From Ignelater luminosus (lineage: Eukaryota; Arthropoda; Insecta; Coleoptera; Elateridae), in the NCBI GenBank assembly GCA_011009095.1, contig VTPC01001013.1:310001-374000 (forward strand): a DNA stretch of 64,000 nucleotides. The letters run 5' to 3'. Shown one piece after another: positions 1 through 13,490 of the stretch. The position numbers and the translations under genes are program-made. Every line of letters starts with the position of its first letter. Within the stretch, counting starts at the first letter, position 1. The notes under the pieces are model-generated. The model did no database searches, was not told the origin of the DNA, and saw nothing but the letters and a program-made list of their open reading frames with translations.

Positions 1-3000
1 GGAGAATAAACGGGGTTATAGAATTTATTTACGTAAGTTGCCAAAACTTAAAATTAATAAAACTCCTCACACAGATTTCGCTATGAAGTTTAACTGCAAC
101 TTTTATTACACGGTGTACGTTGATTGGTTGCATAACCTCGAAATTTATTAAAACAAAGAATTGTCTACAATATAATTTTGAAATTAAAAATATGCAAATC
201 TCACTGCAGGAATCAAGTTACTAATTGTGAAGAACACTGTAAGAAATCACAAACGCTTTATAACCTTAAACATTCGTCGTTTATACGTAAGCATCAAAAT
301 CATAGGGTCTATTTCTAAAAATGGTTCTGAAAACAAAACACATTTTACAAACGAAATGATAATTGAAAGTGCAGAATGAAGCAATCAAAATGAAGCAAAT
401 TAAAAATGAAATAAAGACGACAATATCTAATACTCAAAACTGTTTGTTCGATCAATAATCCGAATTCAAAATAGCCTTCCTTTAACATCGAACAAATGTA
501 TGCAATAAGTAAGATTGAGCTTTCCGTTAGCATTCTTCTTTAGAATAACCCATGGTTGACGCCAAATTAGAAGACTAGTTCAACCCTCAGACTATCTAAA
601 TTGATCAATTTACTATTAATAAATTAGATAACAAAAGCCAATAATAAATAAGGCAAGTCTGATTTTTGTACGAAAACCAATTGTTTCAACTTCAATCAAA
701 TGTATAGAGATTTACATTCCTCAGAAACTTGAAATTCTGGCAAAAAAATCTAAGAAATGATATCGTTCCATAGCTAGGTCATGTGACAGATCTTTCTTGT
801 TCGTGATCTAAATCAAGCAGACTAACCTCTGAGTGAATTTGGCTGACAACTCAAAATTGCGTGTTTTACTTCCGTTTCAGTTACACTAGATTCTTGCTTA
901 GCTGAGTGTTTCAATTCCTAGTGGGACATGGAACCCATGACCACTGTTTTGGCATGATACCATGTTGGTTCTGAGTTATTCTTTCCTTCTTATTTTATCT
1001 TTCATAGTCATCATTATCCTATTGAAAGACAGAACTATTCATTTTCAATAAAAAAAAATTGGTAGCATAACCATCAGGAAGAAATAATGAAAAATATGAC
1101 AAAGATACATTCTCAAATATGTAGGACGCTAATAGGCAGAGAAAGTCTGCAATTTCAAAAATCTTAATGGACCATATGACAAATAAAAAGAAAACATAAC
1201 TGAGAAAAGTTTTTTTACCTCTAATAGCAATGCAAACATTCAAAATTGAAAACCAAAAAAAAAAAGGTTTGAGGCAGGCTTCAGAATCTTAAAGTTGGAA
1301 CACCCAAGTCTTGCTATTTACACGGTTTGAGTATTTCGGGCCTGCTTTTTGAATTTAAATTTAAAAAATTAGGAGCTTGAAAAAAGGTTATTCCAATATC
1401 TCTAAGATACTAATGAAATGTTAATGGTAAGATTTCAAGAATTAAAGCATCACGATTTCCAAGCTTATGCCAGTCATTGTAAATTTGGCCTTTTTCAGCC
1501 AATTGAGTTTTTGGTTTTGCTCAGAAATACTACAAATCTGTTTCGAGATGGGCCAAATTTAGTGCCAGATCAATCAAAAGATTTTTGGCTTGTTCAGAAA
1601 ATAAAAACGAAGCGTCGCCAAATTGTAAACTTATAACTTTAGGGATCCAATCTGTTAATATCATTTGCTTCACTCTTTTCTTTTTCCTATGAATAAGAAG
1701 TTTATTTCAATAGTAGATCAAGTCTTTGTGTAAACCGATTTTTAAAACCTTTGACAGCAACTTCCAATTGTCGGGAAGTTTGTTAATGAATGGGTGGTAA
1801 TAATATCCAAGCATGAGGCTATTCCAATAAATTTCCGTTGACTCTCTAGAGGTCACAAGACCTTTTACTAAACTGAGTTAAACTAGAGCACTACATTTGC
1901 TAGGACTGATTATTGGACCTGTAGGAATGGGATCAGTCAAAAATTAGTAAGGATGTAAATCTTAGCTCAGCTTATTCAGGTGGTTTCATTCATCTTTAGC
2001 CGCCAAAAAAATTTTCTTTGGGAAAGATGCTTAAAGATTATTTATATTGATGTAAACTCTCACCAGTTTAATACCAATTTATTCTGCAAGAAATCTCTCA
2101 TAACAATTGATAACAATTGAGTTTAGTTCATTCTCAATTCTCAAACTCTCAAGTATACAGGAATACTAATAGGTGCTAGGACACCCTGTATACTTTGTGC
2201 AAAAATTAAAACTGATCCTTAGATTGTATAGAGCTGGCATTTTCTAAAGTGAAGCCTTAAAAATTGAATCACACATGCTTTTCCCAAATTTTATTAACAG
2301 CAAACCTTAAAACTGAAATTATAATTATGGTTATGCTACAAAGATTCTGAGAAAATGTAAAAAATTTTTGCTGTTTCTGTTAAAAAGAATGAAAGATGTA
2401 CAAAAAAAAAATAAATAATGTTTTGTTGTTGACTAAAGCAGGTGTGGGTATTTGTAAATATTCAGAAGCACTCTGCATAATTATGTTAATAATAACCAAT
2501 CTTTATAAATCAGACCGCGGTTCTTATCAAGATTCTATTGCGACATCTTGAATGCCATAAAAACAAAGAAATTCTTTACATGAATTAAACATTACTTGTG
2601 ATTTGCATCATTGATTTGCAATCAATGTGTAATAATTTTAACTGATTTATGTATTAAAAGTGCTAATATCTTAATAATGCTTTAATGTTACATAATCAAA
2701 TTACAGGTAATAACGGAAGAAAAGCCACACAATAAATTTGTGATCTTGGTGAAAAGACAGTCCCTAAATGGACATTAGCTGTGATCGTTACCAGAATTGT
2801 TTTAGGACATTTTCCCGCCCTTATGCTAGACCTGTTAGACCCTACTTTATATTTACATCTAGATCTTTACCTTTTAGTACCTTCTTACGAAATTTGTCTT
2901 TATTTAATTAAAAAAATTTAAAATTCTTAGTTTTAGATTTTCTAACCTCATTCTTATGGCGGGTTCTTTATACTTAAATGTACAAATGGAATTTATTTTA

Positions 3001-4430
3001 TCGCTCTACGCATGTGAAAGAAGTCCTTACTAAATAGGGGATGGTGATTTTGTATTATAGGAAGGCAGCATAACAAAATCCGTAGTAAGATTATTTAATA
3101 ATATATTGCAAGCATTTTTCATAACTTGACTAGTAGAAATTTAAAGACAAGCTTGCAAATTTGGGCGCTCGTTACAAAATGTGACATGTTGGAAAAAATC
3201 TTGGTCTTAAACCAAGAACTGCTTTCTAAAAATATTTTATAATATCACGAGAACTGACTCAATTTAGTTCTAGTTTTATTCTATTTATGTTAAAAATGTT
3301 ACTTCACTTCGTATTAGATCAATCAATTTAAGAAAAATCCAATGACATCTCGCGACTAACCTGTTCTCATTGTAAGTCACTATCCCCAATACTGTTCGAC
3401 AGGCTCAAGCAAACAGTTTTATTAAAAATTATATATTGTGCACAGAATTTTGCATTTAGTCACTCTAGTCCAGTTCAGTTATCATAGTAGAAAATAAAAG
3501 TAGCATTCATCGTTGTTTCATTTTTTCCAAGGTGGCCACCACAGAGAACTTCCATCTTCTCTTCAAGAAATGAACGTTCGCCAGTCCACGTGGCGGAAGG
3601 ATGTTGCAGCCGGGTGCCTACGCATCCATAAAAACAGGGTATGTCCGGACAGCAACAGAAAATAGGTGGCCTGCAAAGGCAGAATCGGCAGAGTGAGAAC
3701 GAATGAAAATACTGAAGCGTTTTCTTGAAAATAAAAGATGATTGAAATGTATAAAGTCGAAATAATGGGCTCGGTACACAAATGTCAGAGATTTATACAA
3801 ATCTTAAAGATAATCAAAGATTTCAAACAAATATCGAAAACAAATGATCTCGTTACGTAGCCAACACGAGTAAATCACAAAAGTACTTACTTCAACCACA
3901 GCTTTTCACGACTGATGATCATTATGAGACCATAAGAGCTGGTTTCATATTGGCACGATGCTTTAAGCCTTTTATAGTAACCAAACCCTTTGTTAGTAAA
4001 AACAAAGATGCAACCTTTTAGATAATTTATGCGCATGAAAATAGAAAACGGTAGAAACAAAGCAAAGACTGGGAAAGAAAAAAACATGATGCAGAAATTC
4101 AAATTATGTATTTAGGCAAAAGAAAAGAGGACATACAAAAAGTCAGGAAAAGATACTGAGGAAAGAAAGAACAAAATGAAATATATCTAAAAAGACACGT
4201 TCAGACAGTGCCGAAGACCAGACTTAATTCCTTTTTCCTGACAAGTAATAATAAACCACACCATGCCCAAGATTTTAGCTCTAAACCCTTATACTAAGAG
4301 AGAATAAGATTACACTAGAAGAAGCATTTGTAGTAGAATTCGTATTTGGAAGTATTAGTTAGCAATTCTAGTCCAATGGAGAATTGTTTCAGATTATGAC
4401 GCTATCACCTATTTGGCCTTTTCAAAGAAT
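1..4430. other. Non-coding stretch, presumed svp downstream intron
   Basis: AT-rich DNA with only short chance open frames, none of recognisable family. No repeat array or mobile element was recognised. One stretch (about 3530-3700) is richer in G+C than its surroundings and carries a good minus-strand splice acceptor; it is discussed as a finding. Assignment to an svp intron is inferred from the missing last svp exon. Confidence 0.5.
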
Positions 4431-4444
4431 TCCTAGTTGCTAGC

Positions 4445-4515
4445 AAAAGTAGCGACAGCCGCCAGTGACGTATTTATGGAAAGGCCCTAGGAGCCCTTCC
4501 CAAAATCAAAAAAAA
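4445..4515 (+). repeat. Possible fragment of a dispersed repeat (CCGCCAGTGACG end)
   Basis: A short G+C-richer island reading CCGCCAGTGACGTATTTATG followed by a GGCCC-rich stretch. A CAGTGGC-type start followed by runs of G or C is a look shared by many decayed insect interspersed repeats, and a similar word occurs on the opposite strand near 45.75 kb. The family is not identified. Confidence 0.3.
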
Positions 4516-4829
4516 TGACAACGAAAATAAAATTCTACGTAAAAGCATTTTGACTTTTCGTGCCAAAATAAAATTCCGCCCATTACTTCTTCTTTTTTCA
4601 TTACTTTATGAAAAGAAATTCTAATGCAACAGACCACCTCGACAGACAAAATTTGTAAATACGACACTGACAGCAGCATTTACCATTGAAAGGATTCACG
4701 TGTTACTTTAAGGTAATTAAGCCCAAAAGCCCAATGCAACTTTGCTCAAGTTTTTTATAAAATTCTGATTCATAGACGTTGAACGATACATTGGTTTTTT
4801 ACTTGAAGCTTTGCTAGAATATGACTTGA

Positions 4830-5620
4830 GTAATCTGCGGAAGACTAGGAATACTCTATTTGAAATTTGGATAGATCTGATTTAGTATCTGTCTTCTTAT
4901 TTGGTGTTTACATAGACTGTTCAATCAACGATCGTCATCTGACTGTTAGTTGTTCAAACGGAACTCCAGATTCTCTAAGTCCAGACTATAATCTAAGCTG
5001 CGGAAGTCTACAACATCATGCAATATCCAATTTTTGCCCTGGATTGCGATATTGTCGTACTTGATCTTCATTGAAAGGTTCGCAATTGACGGTTAATGGA
5101 ACTCATAAAATCTGCGGAAGACTAAAAAACCTTTGTCATCAGGTAACCGTCTAGCTAGCTGACTGAAACTCGATACCATTGGTCTGATGTCTACAGAAAC
5201 TATTTAAAAACTAAAAATACTGAATTTGATATTTGGATACAACTTGTTCAGTTAATCTTCTTACTGTAGCACGTTGCCCTTGATATTATCAACTTGATTT
5301 TTTCAAAAACAATTCAATCAACGACTGTAATTCATAACCAATCAGTATGGTTTGATGTCTAGTGTCTAAGGAAGAAGGAAGTTTGACTGTAGGTAATTTT
5401 TGCTTTGGATTCATATTTTCTCGTTCTTGAACTCAACTAGGTCATATGAAATTCCAAAAATATCTAATTCCAGAATCTAATTTAATCTGCGGAAGACTAA
5501 GAATACTCAATTTGAAGCTTAGCTAAATGTGGTTTTCGATATCTATCTTCTTATTCTACTATATCACCAGGTAATTGTCTAACTAGCTGGCTACAACTCG
5601 ATATCATGTCTTGGTTTTGG
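4830..5620. repeat. Decayed tandem repeat, unit about 370-390 bp
   Basis: Several words recur in order. TAATCTGCGGAAGACTA occurs near 4831 and 5488, with a shorter copy near 5112. TTCAATCAACGA occurs near 4919 and 5306. AATTTTTGC followed by TGGATT occurs near 5030 and 5396. A block reading CAGGTAAnnGTCTAnCTAGCTG occurs near 5141 and 5571. The offsets (about 366, 378, 386 and 430) show roughly two copies of a long unit with insertions and deletions. Short open frames inside are incidental. Confidence 0.75.
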
Positions 5621-5621
5621 G

Positions 5622-5680
5622 CCACCGCAGGTAGTCTGTTGGAAGGTAAAGCTTGACAATAGACCACAGTAGCCCGGTGG
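5622..5680. other. Imperfect inverted repeat, about 59 nt
   Basis: CCACCG at 5622-5627 pairs with CGGTGG at 5675-5680, and GTCTGTTG at 5634-5641 pairs with CAATAGAC at 5657-5664 with one mismatch. The segment is richer in G+C than its surroundings and lies at the right edge of the decayed tandem repeat. It could be a small-RNA-like hairpin or a mobile-element end; nothing decides between them. Confidence 0.3.
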
Positions 5681-5689
5681 AGAACAAAG

Positions 5690-6808
5690 TTCAACCTCAC
5701 AACAAGGTTATTTTTCCCTCAAATTTTTATTAATCATTCGAACAACGTCTAGCAATGCTAAGCAACATAAAAATTAAAAGTACGGGCCATCCCTGCTGTA
5801 TGGTAAATGGACTGTAAAAATTAATTACTTTGAAAAATATAAACTTCAGAATAAATAAAGAATATGAAATGAATAGTTAGAAAATCAAGTTTCATTTATG
5901 AAAAATCAATTGAATTAAATGACAATTGTAATAAAAGATTTTTACCAATCCGTAAAGATAATTTCCCAATTTTCACAAATTAATACGGATAACTTTTGTA
6001 TTCACAAAGATAATTCTTAGCTTCAAATTTAATACTTTTAAATTACTGTTTAATGTTTTTCCTCAAGCATATAGCCCTTCTTAATAAGAATGAAGTATCA
6101 GAACAAACAAAACAAATTTTAGGTTAATATAAAGCATCCTAAAATAAGTAACTGTAATAATAATAGCACAATGCAGTTGGTTTATACATACATATTTTCT
6201 GAATGACACTGTGTAATGCACAACTAATCCCATCATAACAATTATTGAGCAAGAGCAGTCAATTAAAGCCAAGTGTTACTAAGAATTTCTCGTGTAATGA
6301 GTAACGCATCGTACTTAATTGCTAAAAACAACAGCTGTGTGACAAATAATATAAATACATTTATAAACTTACGTAATTGTTCATTAAATTGGGTTAAATT
6401 TGAGAAAAATTTAGAGAAAAGAGTTGTTGTTTTAATACCTACTGAACGTTTTATCAAAATATAGAAAAGAAAAAATAGTAGAAATGATTCCATGGACTAG
6501 CAATCAGGTTATGATACTTTAATAATTTAAATTTACAAACAAAAGATTGCCTAAAAGAAATGATTGTAGTACTCGTTTTCTATTTTAATTAATTAAAGCA
6601 AAATTTAGTTATTCTTCATTAATCAATAAAATGAGGTTTTACTAATCTTGAAAAAATTTCTATTACATTTTGGTTCAAATTGAGAAAAAAATTGAAGAAC
6701 GCAATATCAAACAAAAGAAGAATTATTATTATAGAATGTGAATTTAGTTTAAATCTACTTCAACTTTCAAGTAAAATCAAAATAGGAATAATGCAATATT
6801 GGTATTAT
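5690..6808. other. Non-coding stretch
   Basis: AT-rich sequence with short overlapping open frames on both strands (around 6081-6493) that show no recognisable domain. I see no repeat or regulatory structure beyond simple AT-richness. Confidence 0.5.
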
Positions 6809-6975
6809 GTCCCTTCCTTTCTCATCTCCTCTTTTCTACTCACTTCTCAGTCACTGTCTTTCTCTGTTTATGTTCAATAGGTCTTCATTTCTTTTTGTCC
6901 ATTTTCTTTCTTCCCATCAGTTTATCTTTTTTCTCATTTTCTTACTTCGTCTTCTTTTCTTTCCTTTTTCCCCAG
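6809..6975 (+). repeat. Polypyrimidine (CT-rich) tract
   Basis: About 165 bases made mostly of C and T on the plus strand, including many TTTCTTCC-like and TCTCTT-like runs. It is not a clean microsatellite; the pyrimidine bias is spread over irregular sequence. Three open frames through it give F, S and L-rich peptides only because of composition. Confidence 0.8.
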
Positions 6976-9900
6976 TTTTATTGAAGTTTTAATATATTGG
7001 GAAAGTCTCAATAAATATAAGTGGCAAAAATCCTGAACCAACAGATGGAGCTAAATTCTGTCAAAAAGAGGGTGAGCAACGGCTACAACCAACGTTGGCA
7101 GAGCTGGGCTATAGATCTTCAAATCTGAAGACTATTAGTTTTTCTACAATAACAGTCACTTGCGTTATCTAATCAATGGTACCTATAGTATGAAAGTGAC
7201 TTTGAGAATTGGAACCCAAAGAAAAACCTTCCATACGCAGAAAAGGAAACAATTTGCTTAACAGATGTAGAAAAATTGATTGTGCATTGGTTGAATTGAA
7301 TTCTGCCATTATTAGAAATTATCATTCACCCCAATGTAAAACACAGACAACGCATAATGTACAGCCTGGTTTTAGGTAGGTAACCTTCTTAAGTAGATCT
7401 AGTAAGTCTAGTTCTTCTAGAAACTTTGGTTTCTTCAACCACCAGTATAAGAGTTAATCACACCACTGTTCATCAAACTTCACTATTCTTGATAATCTTG
7501 TATTTGTGAGCAAAATTCAACCACTTGATCTGTACAAAATATCTTAGTCATCATTACTGGATAGAAATATCGTAGTCACTAAGTGGATAAATTCCATATT
7601 GGTTGCTATTTTGCTGATTAGCTAGATTTCTTCTAAAACAAACTTTAACAAATAGGAAAATGCAATTTTAAAAATAAAGGAACTTTTCTGGCCAGGATCC
7701 TTTTTTTCCATTGTATTAAGAGTTTCCGAACAAAATCCAAAAGTTCGATAATGTGATTGAAATTTCTCCTCGGGCAAAACTAAAAATATGAAATAAGAAT
7801 GATCTTTGCCTATTTTTAAACCACACCAAAACTATTCTGTTATCACTAAATCATGATACAAAAGCAAAGGAGATCGTTTTCCAATAATTGTAAATGACAC
7901 TCACCGCCTGAACACGTGAATACAAAAGTTTACTCCATAAAAGATCTTTTTGATCTAGACTTGACATATCTCAGGTTGTTAGACGGTTTCCTTCAGAATA
8001 TTACAAGAAGTCATTATTGTCATTGTCATATCTGGTATCTAACAGTGCATGAAAAATTAAATTTCGTAAATTGGGACCCCGGCCAAAGATTTACAAATTT
8101 CATGGTATGACACAACAGAAATAGGTCAAAAATCATGATAGTAGATTTAAATAACAATGTGTAATTTGTGCTAGACGTGCTATAGAAAGTCAGATATTAA
8201 ATATGGAAGAAATCCTTTTGAGCAAGTGACTAAAGTAAAACAATTTACTACAAAAGTTCTGAGAGGTTATGAGGAAACCGTTTAATGATATCTGAAAGAT
8301 CAAATCAAGGTTAAGAAAATATTCTGGCTCTGTAAATAACATTGTCTTGGGCACTGTAATATAATCAAGTAGGTGATAGTTTCGAAATCTATCATCTAAA
8401 AAAACAAAGCTCCAATATTGACGTTTTCATAAGCATAAATAATAACAAAGGCGCCATTCGTTCAATTTTATTATTTTAAATTTAATTTATTAATTGTTTT
8501 CAACAATTTTCTATAATTACAGAACTGGTTCATGATGAATATAAACAATATGACACATTTATTAAAATAAAAATTCAGATTTAAATTATTGTAAATGATT
8601 ATTTAATTATTGAGGTTAGAAAACCAGCAAAAATATTCATCCGCCTAAAAACAAGTTTTTATTCTGTTAGAATTATTAAAAAACAAAAGAAGTACCAAAA
8701 ACAAAAGGCTTATGTAGGAAAATAGTGCTGACTGGGATTATTTCGATAACTTAATTTATGGATTTAACCGATGATTGTGATAATTCACGCATGAAATCTA
8801 ATTTTTTCAATTTAGCGATGTCACCACTAGCTGGCTTATCGATATGCATAGATTTAGTAGATAGAAAGGCACGCGCTAACGTAATGTTAAAAAGAGATAA
8901 ATTACACACCAAATGCTTAAATTATTTCACATTTATGAAGTTGGTTGTTGCATTATTAAAGTTAGATTTTCCACGTAAATTAGCATGATTTAACACGACA
9001 CGTTCATTTTTTTAATCTTTATGAATGAATGAATGATGAAAATAAATAATTTTGACTTGTTTCGCTGCAAACGAACTTGGTGATTTTCTAATAATTTTAA
9101 GGATTCATAATGAATTTTGACATTTGAGAATTATTTTGCTAAATGATTTAAACTAATAAAAATCATATTAGGAAGGTTTCGAAAAAAAGCGGTACATCAC
9201 GAACTAACACGACTTTATTTGCGTTGTTATAATAGTTGTATCAGCACTGTATTGAATTCAAATGTTACCACGATCCAAAAAAGATTTATTGAAATTCCAA
9301 AAACTATTGGACACTCTTGGTGAAGTGACATTCAGCGTCTTCCAAACCAAAACATTTAGAAAAAACGGTGAGAAATCTTCAAGTTACTTTTTTCATAAGC
9401 CAGTCTAAAACTATTTCATGAATCCAGAAATTTCAGTCAAACTAAGAATTAGTGTATATTTCCTACTTTTGGATTTTAGCAGAATCTAAATAGGTGATAT
9501 GATGGTTTGCGAAAAAAAATTGTGTACTGAAGTGTAAATCTCTACCAAAAGGGACCAAGTCGTTATCAAATTCTGGGTACGGTACTGAATGACACTGTGT
9601 AAAGCCTCAATAGCAATAACAATAAGTAAATGTTTCAAGTTAAAAACGATATTTAGCGTATCATAGTTAAAAGATAAATCTAAAAAGAGAAATTTATTTT
9701 TTATGAAAGTTTTAAATCTCTACCGCCGCACACGACTGAATTATAAAATAAAAAGCAAAAAATACTGACTAATCAGATTTAAGCGTCAACGTCCGATTTA
9801 TTTTATTTAGATTTAATATGGGTGGTTTGATGCGGGTCGATTTAGTACGAAGCAATATTCTAATTTTCTTTAACAATTTGATGGGAAAGCATTTGAAGTT

Positions 9901-11284
9901 ATTTTGATTAATTAATTTTTAAGATGATTGATAAAAAATTTTTTAAAAATCTACATGTCTTTTAGATATTCATATTCTGTATTTGTCTTCATTGGAGATG
10001 TAAATCGTTTGTAATATCAAATCAATCAAATCAAGGTAATTCAAGCGTAAGCATTAAAGCCTAGTATATGTGTATGAATGACGTAATTCTAATTTTATTT
10101 TTTTTATTACAAGCCAGCGATGCCTATAGAAGTAATACAATAAGAAATGACACATTCATGAATTAGTTAAAACGATATGCAATGGCAGTATTTGGCGATC
10201 TAAATGCTGGAATAAGAACTTTAAGTAAACTACGAATACGCATAGGCAGTGGTATATTATCAATGCTTCAACGTTAAAACTTGGATTTCAGATAATAGAG
10301 AACAGATTATAAGTCTTACCTTTCATGGGTGCTACAATAAGAAACTAGATAATTTCAATTTTTGTAAACAGTTAATTCAGCAATAAGCAAAACTCTTTGG
10401 ACATTTAAAAAATGTTGGTATTTTGTTGGTATAGGTCTGCAAATAGATTCAGAGTTTATTGAGCAATTTTATAATAGAATTCTTTTTCTCTGTTAATCTA
10501 AACAAAAACGAAAATCTTTTGCCCAAGATATTCCATGTATAAATCAGGATGATCAAGAGATCAAAATAAAATATCTAAATCCAAAACAGAAGATATGCTT
10601 TTGGACTCAAATAAATGAGTCAATGCATTGAATCTTAACTTTTGCTTTTCACCAAAAGTCAATAGACTCGAAAACATGACAGCTTTGAAGCAACCTAATA
10701 GGTAAGTAACATGGTGACTGCGTAGTTAATACAGCAATTTGACAATACAGTTACTACGACATTATGGGGTATCTTTTTATGCTCTTTTTATCTCTACTTG
10801 GTTCCTCTTGAGTCTTCCTTAGTTGTGCATAATAAATTCAGCAATGGTTCCAAGCATCTGTTTGGTCTGTTTACCACACTGGTTTTGTCTTTTGGTGTAG
10901 ATTAATCCTATATTAAGTAATATTTCTAATCAAAATTTTCATTGCTCCTCCATCATAATTTTTTATTTCTCACTCTTGCGATCATAATTTGATTATGTCT
11001 AGTTTCTCAATTATTCTACTAACGTAATTTCCTTTTGGGGAATCTTCGATTCAATTTGTCGGTAGGTAGTTCATAAAAAAACATAGCAATGTTTGGTTTT
11101 GAACAAAATCTATTTAGTCTTACGTTAAGACATCAAAAATATGTTGCCAGAAAATACCAAAGTTTAATAATTTTTGAAAGAGATCCAACTTAAAAATATA
11201 AAAGAGAATAGATGACAAACTTCTACAGTAGCTCTCTGCTAAATACTGGTATAGTTTGTGTAGTAATCGAGTGTAATTTTCGGC
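6976..11284. other. Non-coding stretch
   Basis: No gene recognised. Around 7020-7090 a patch (CAGATGGAGCTAAATTCTG) recalls mobile-element leader sequence but has no partner. A short ATGA/AATG microsatellite lies at 9021-9037. The 18-mer CTGAATGACACTGTGTAA occurs exactly at 6199-6216 and 9585-9602, without similarity outside it. Confidence 0.5.
9021..9037 (+). repeat. (ATGA)n microsatellite
   Basis: Four consecutive ATGA units in AT-rich DNA. Confidence 0.8.
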
Positions 11285-13490
11285 CAAGATGATGTAACAG
11301 AAATAACGATAATTGCGTCATGCAAAAATAGCATCGAGCAGAAATATTATTGTGAAAATCTAGCACAAGACCGGGATAGCGTGGTATCAAAATACTATGT
11401 GCACATTCTTTGTTTTAAAATAGTGACAGCAAAAATGATGACTGTATCATGACAAAACGGTCCATGCAAAAATAGCGCTGTGCCAAATCAGCATTGTAAA
11501 GATCTAACACAACACCATAGTAGCGTGGTGCCATGTCAACATAGACTGGTAAAAAAGTAGCACTGCGCCAAAATAGCGTGTTGTTAAAATAGCATTTGCA
11601 AATTCTTTTCAAATAGCAAATACGATTTTGTTATGCCAAAACAGTCTATGCGAATATAGCGTTGTGTCAGAATAACATCTTAAAAGACACAGCATCGAAA
11701 TAGCATGGTGCCGAAATATCGTCTGTAAAAATAACGCTGTGCCAAGATAGTATAATGAAAGACTTAACACAGTGTCAAAATAGCGTGGTGCCAAAATGCC
11801 GTCTGCAGATTCTTTAGTTTAAATGACGACTGCAGAAATGATTCTTCATGTCAAAATATCCCATGAGAAAACAGCGCTGTGCCAAAATAGCGTCGTGGAA
11901 AATTTAGCACAGCACCAAAATAATGTGGTCAGAACAAGGTTTGCAAATTCTTTAGTCTTGAAACAGCGAATGCAAAAATGATGATTGCATCATGAAAAAT
12001 CAGCTCGTGTGGAAATAACTCTGTGCCAAAATAGCGTCGTGAAAATTTAGTACAACGCCAAATAGTGTGATGCCAAAATAACGCCTGCAAAGTTTTTGGT
12101 TTTAAAATAGCAACTGTTCAAAATGATGGGTGTATCATGACAAAACAGCCGACACGAAATAGTGCTATGCCAAAATAGCCATGTAAAGATTTAACATGGC
12201 ACCAAAATAGCGTAGTACCAAAATAATGTCTGCAGCAGATTCCTCGGTGAGAATGACGACTGCAAAGATGATTTCATCATGCCAAAACAAATCAAGCAAA
12301 AATGTTAAGTTTAACTGAGTTAAAGAGCGTGGTGGCAAGATAACATCTGCAAATTCTTTTAAAATAGCAACAACAAATATGATTTTATTATGTCAAAGCA
12401 GCCTACGCAAGAATTGCGTTGTGTCAAAATGACATCGTGAAAGATTTAACACAGCATCTAAATAACGTTGTGTCAAAATATCGTCTGTAAAAATAACATT
12501 GTGCCAAGATAGCATCGTGGAAAATAAATCTAGCACAGCACCAAAATAGTGTGATCGGAACAGCATTCTCAAATTGTTTGATTTTAAAACAGCGACTGCA
12601 AGGATGATGATTGCATCATGAAAGAGCAGCCTATGTAAAAATAGCCCTCTCCAAAAATAGTATCGGGAAGATTTAGTCCAACGCCAAATAGCGTAATGGC
12701 AAAATTCGCAAATTCTTTCGTTTTAAAATAGCGTTTGCAAAATGATAGCTGTATCATGACAAAACAGCCATACGAAAATAATGCTGTGCCAAAATAGCCT
12801 CGTAAAGATTAGCACTGCATCAGAATAGGATGATACCAAAATAACGCCTGCGAATAAATTCTTTGGTAAAAATAGTGACTGCAAAAATGATTTCATCATG
12901 TTAAGACTTGGAAGTAAACATTCACCATTGAGTCAGAATAGCGTGCAGGCAAAATAATATATGAAAATTAAAGTAGCAAATACGATTTTATTATGTCAAA
13001 ATAGCTTAAGTGCCAAAGTGACATCGTGAAATCTAACACACGGTCGAAATAGCGTGGTGCCAAGATAACGTCTGCAAGTTGTTTACTTTTAAAATGGTGA
13101 CTATAAAACTAATGATTGCATCATGCCAAAATAGCCCATGCAGAAATAACGTTGTGCCAAAATAGCATCGCCAAAGATTTAGTACAGTACCAAGATAGAG
13201 AAGTGGCAGAATAAAGTTTGCGAATTCTCTGGTTTTAAAATAGAGTTTGCAAAAATGATTACATCATGAATAAACACACATGTGAAAATGGCTTTGTGCC
13301 AAAATAGCATTGTGTCAAAATAATTCTTTAGTAAAAATAGCGATTAGAAAATAATGATTCCGTCATGCTACAACAGCCCATGCAAAATAGCGTTATGCCA
13401 AAATATCATCATGGTAGAATTAGCACAGCGCCAAAATAGCGTGGTGCTAAAATAACGTCTGTAAATTCATCGGTTTTAGAAATTAGCGAA
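11285..13490 (+). repeat. Satellite array with nested periodicity (about 15-17 bp within about 140 bp)
   Basis: About 2.2 kb built from variants of TGCCAAAATAGCGTC. These short units are arranged in a larger block of about 140 bp, marked by TCATGnCAAAACAGCC. The marker recurs near 11445, 11625, 11847, 11988, 12131, 12265, 12387, 12613, 12750, 12892, 12990, 13117, 13261 and 13361. Many intervals are 122-144 bases; shorter and longer ones suggest gained or lost subunits. Copies are well diverged, so the array is old. Minus-strand frames at 11415-11794 are translations of the repeat and not genes. Confidence 0.9.

Noticed and set aside
7000-7140. Mobile-element-like leader words (CAGATGGAGCTAAATTC)
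   Set aside because: No terminal repeat pair or coding remnant nearby; too short to call.
6199-9602. Exact 18-mer CTGAATGACACTGTGTAA at 6199 and 9585
   Set aside because: No similarity beyond the 18 bases, so a shared element cannot be supported.
11415-11794. Two minus-strand open frames of 61-65 codons
   Set aside because: They lie inside the satellite and merely translate its repeat units.
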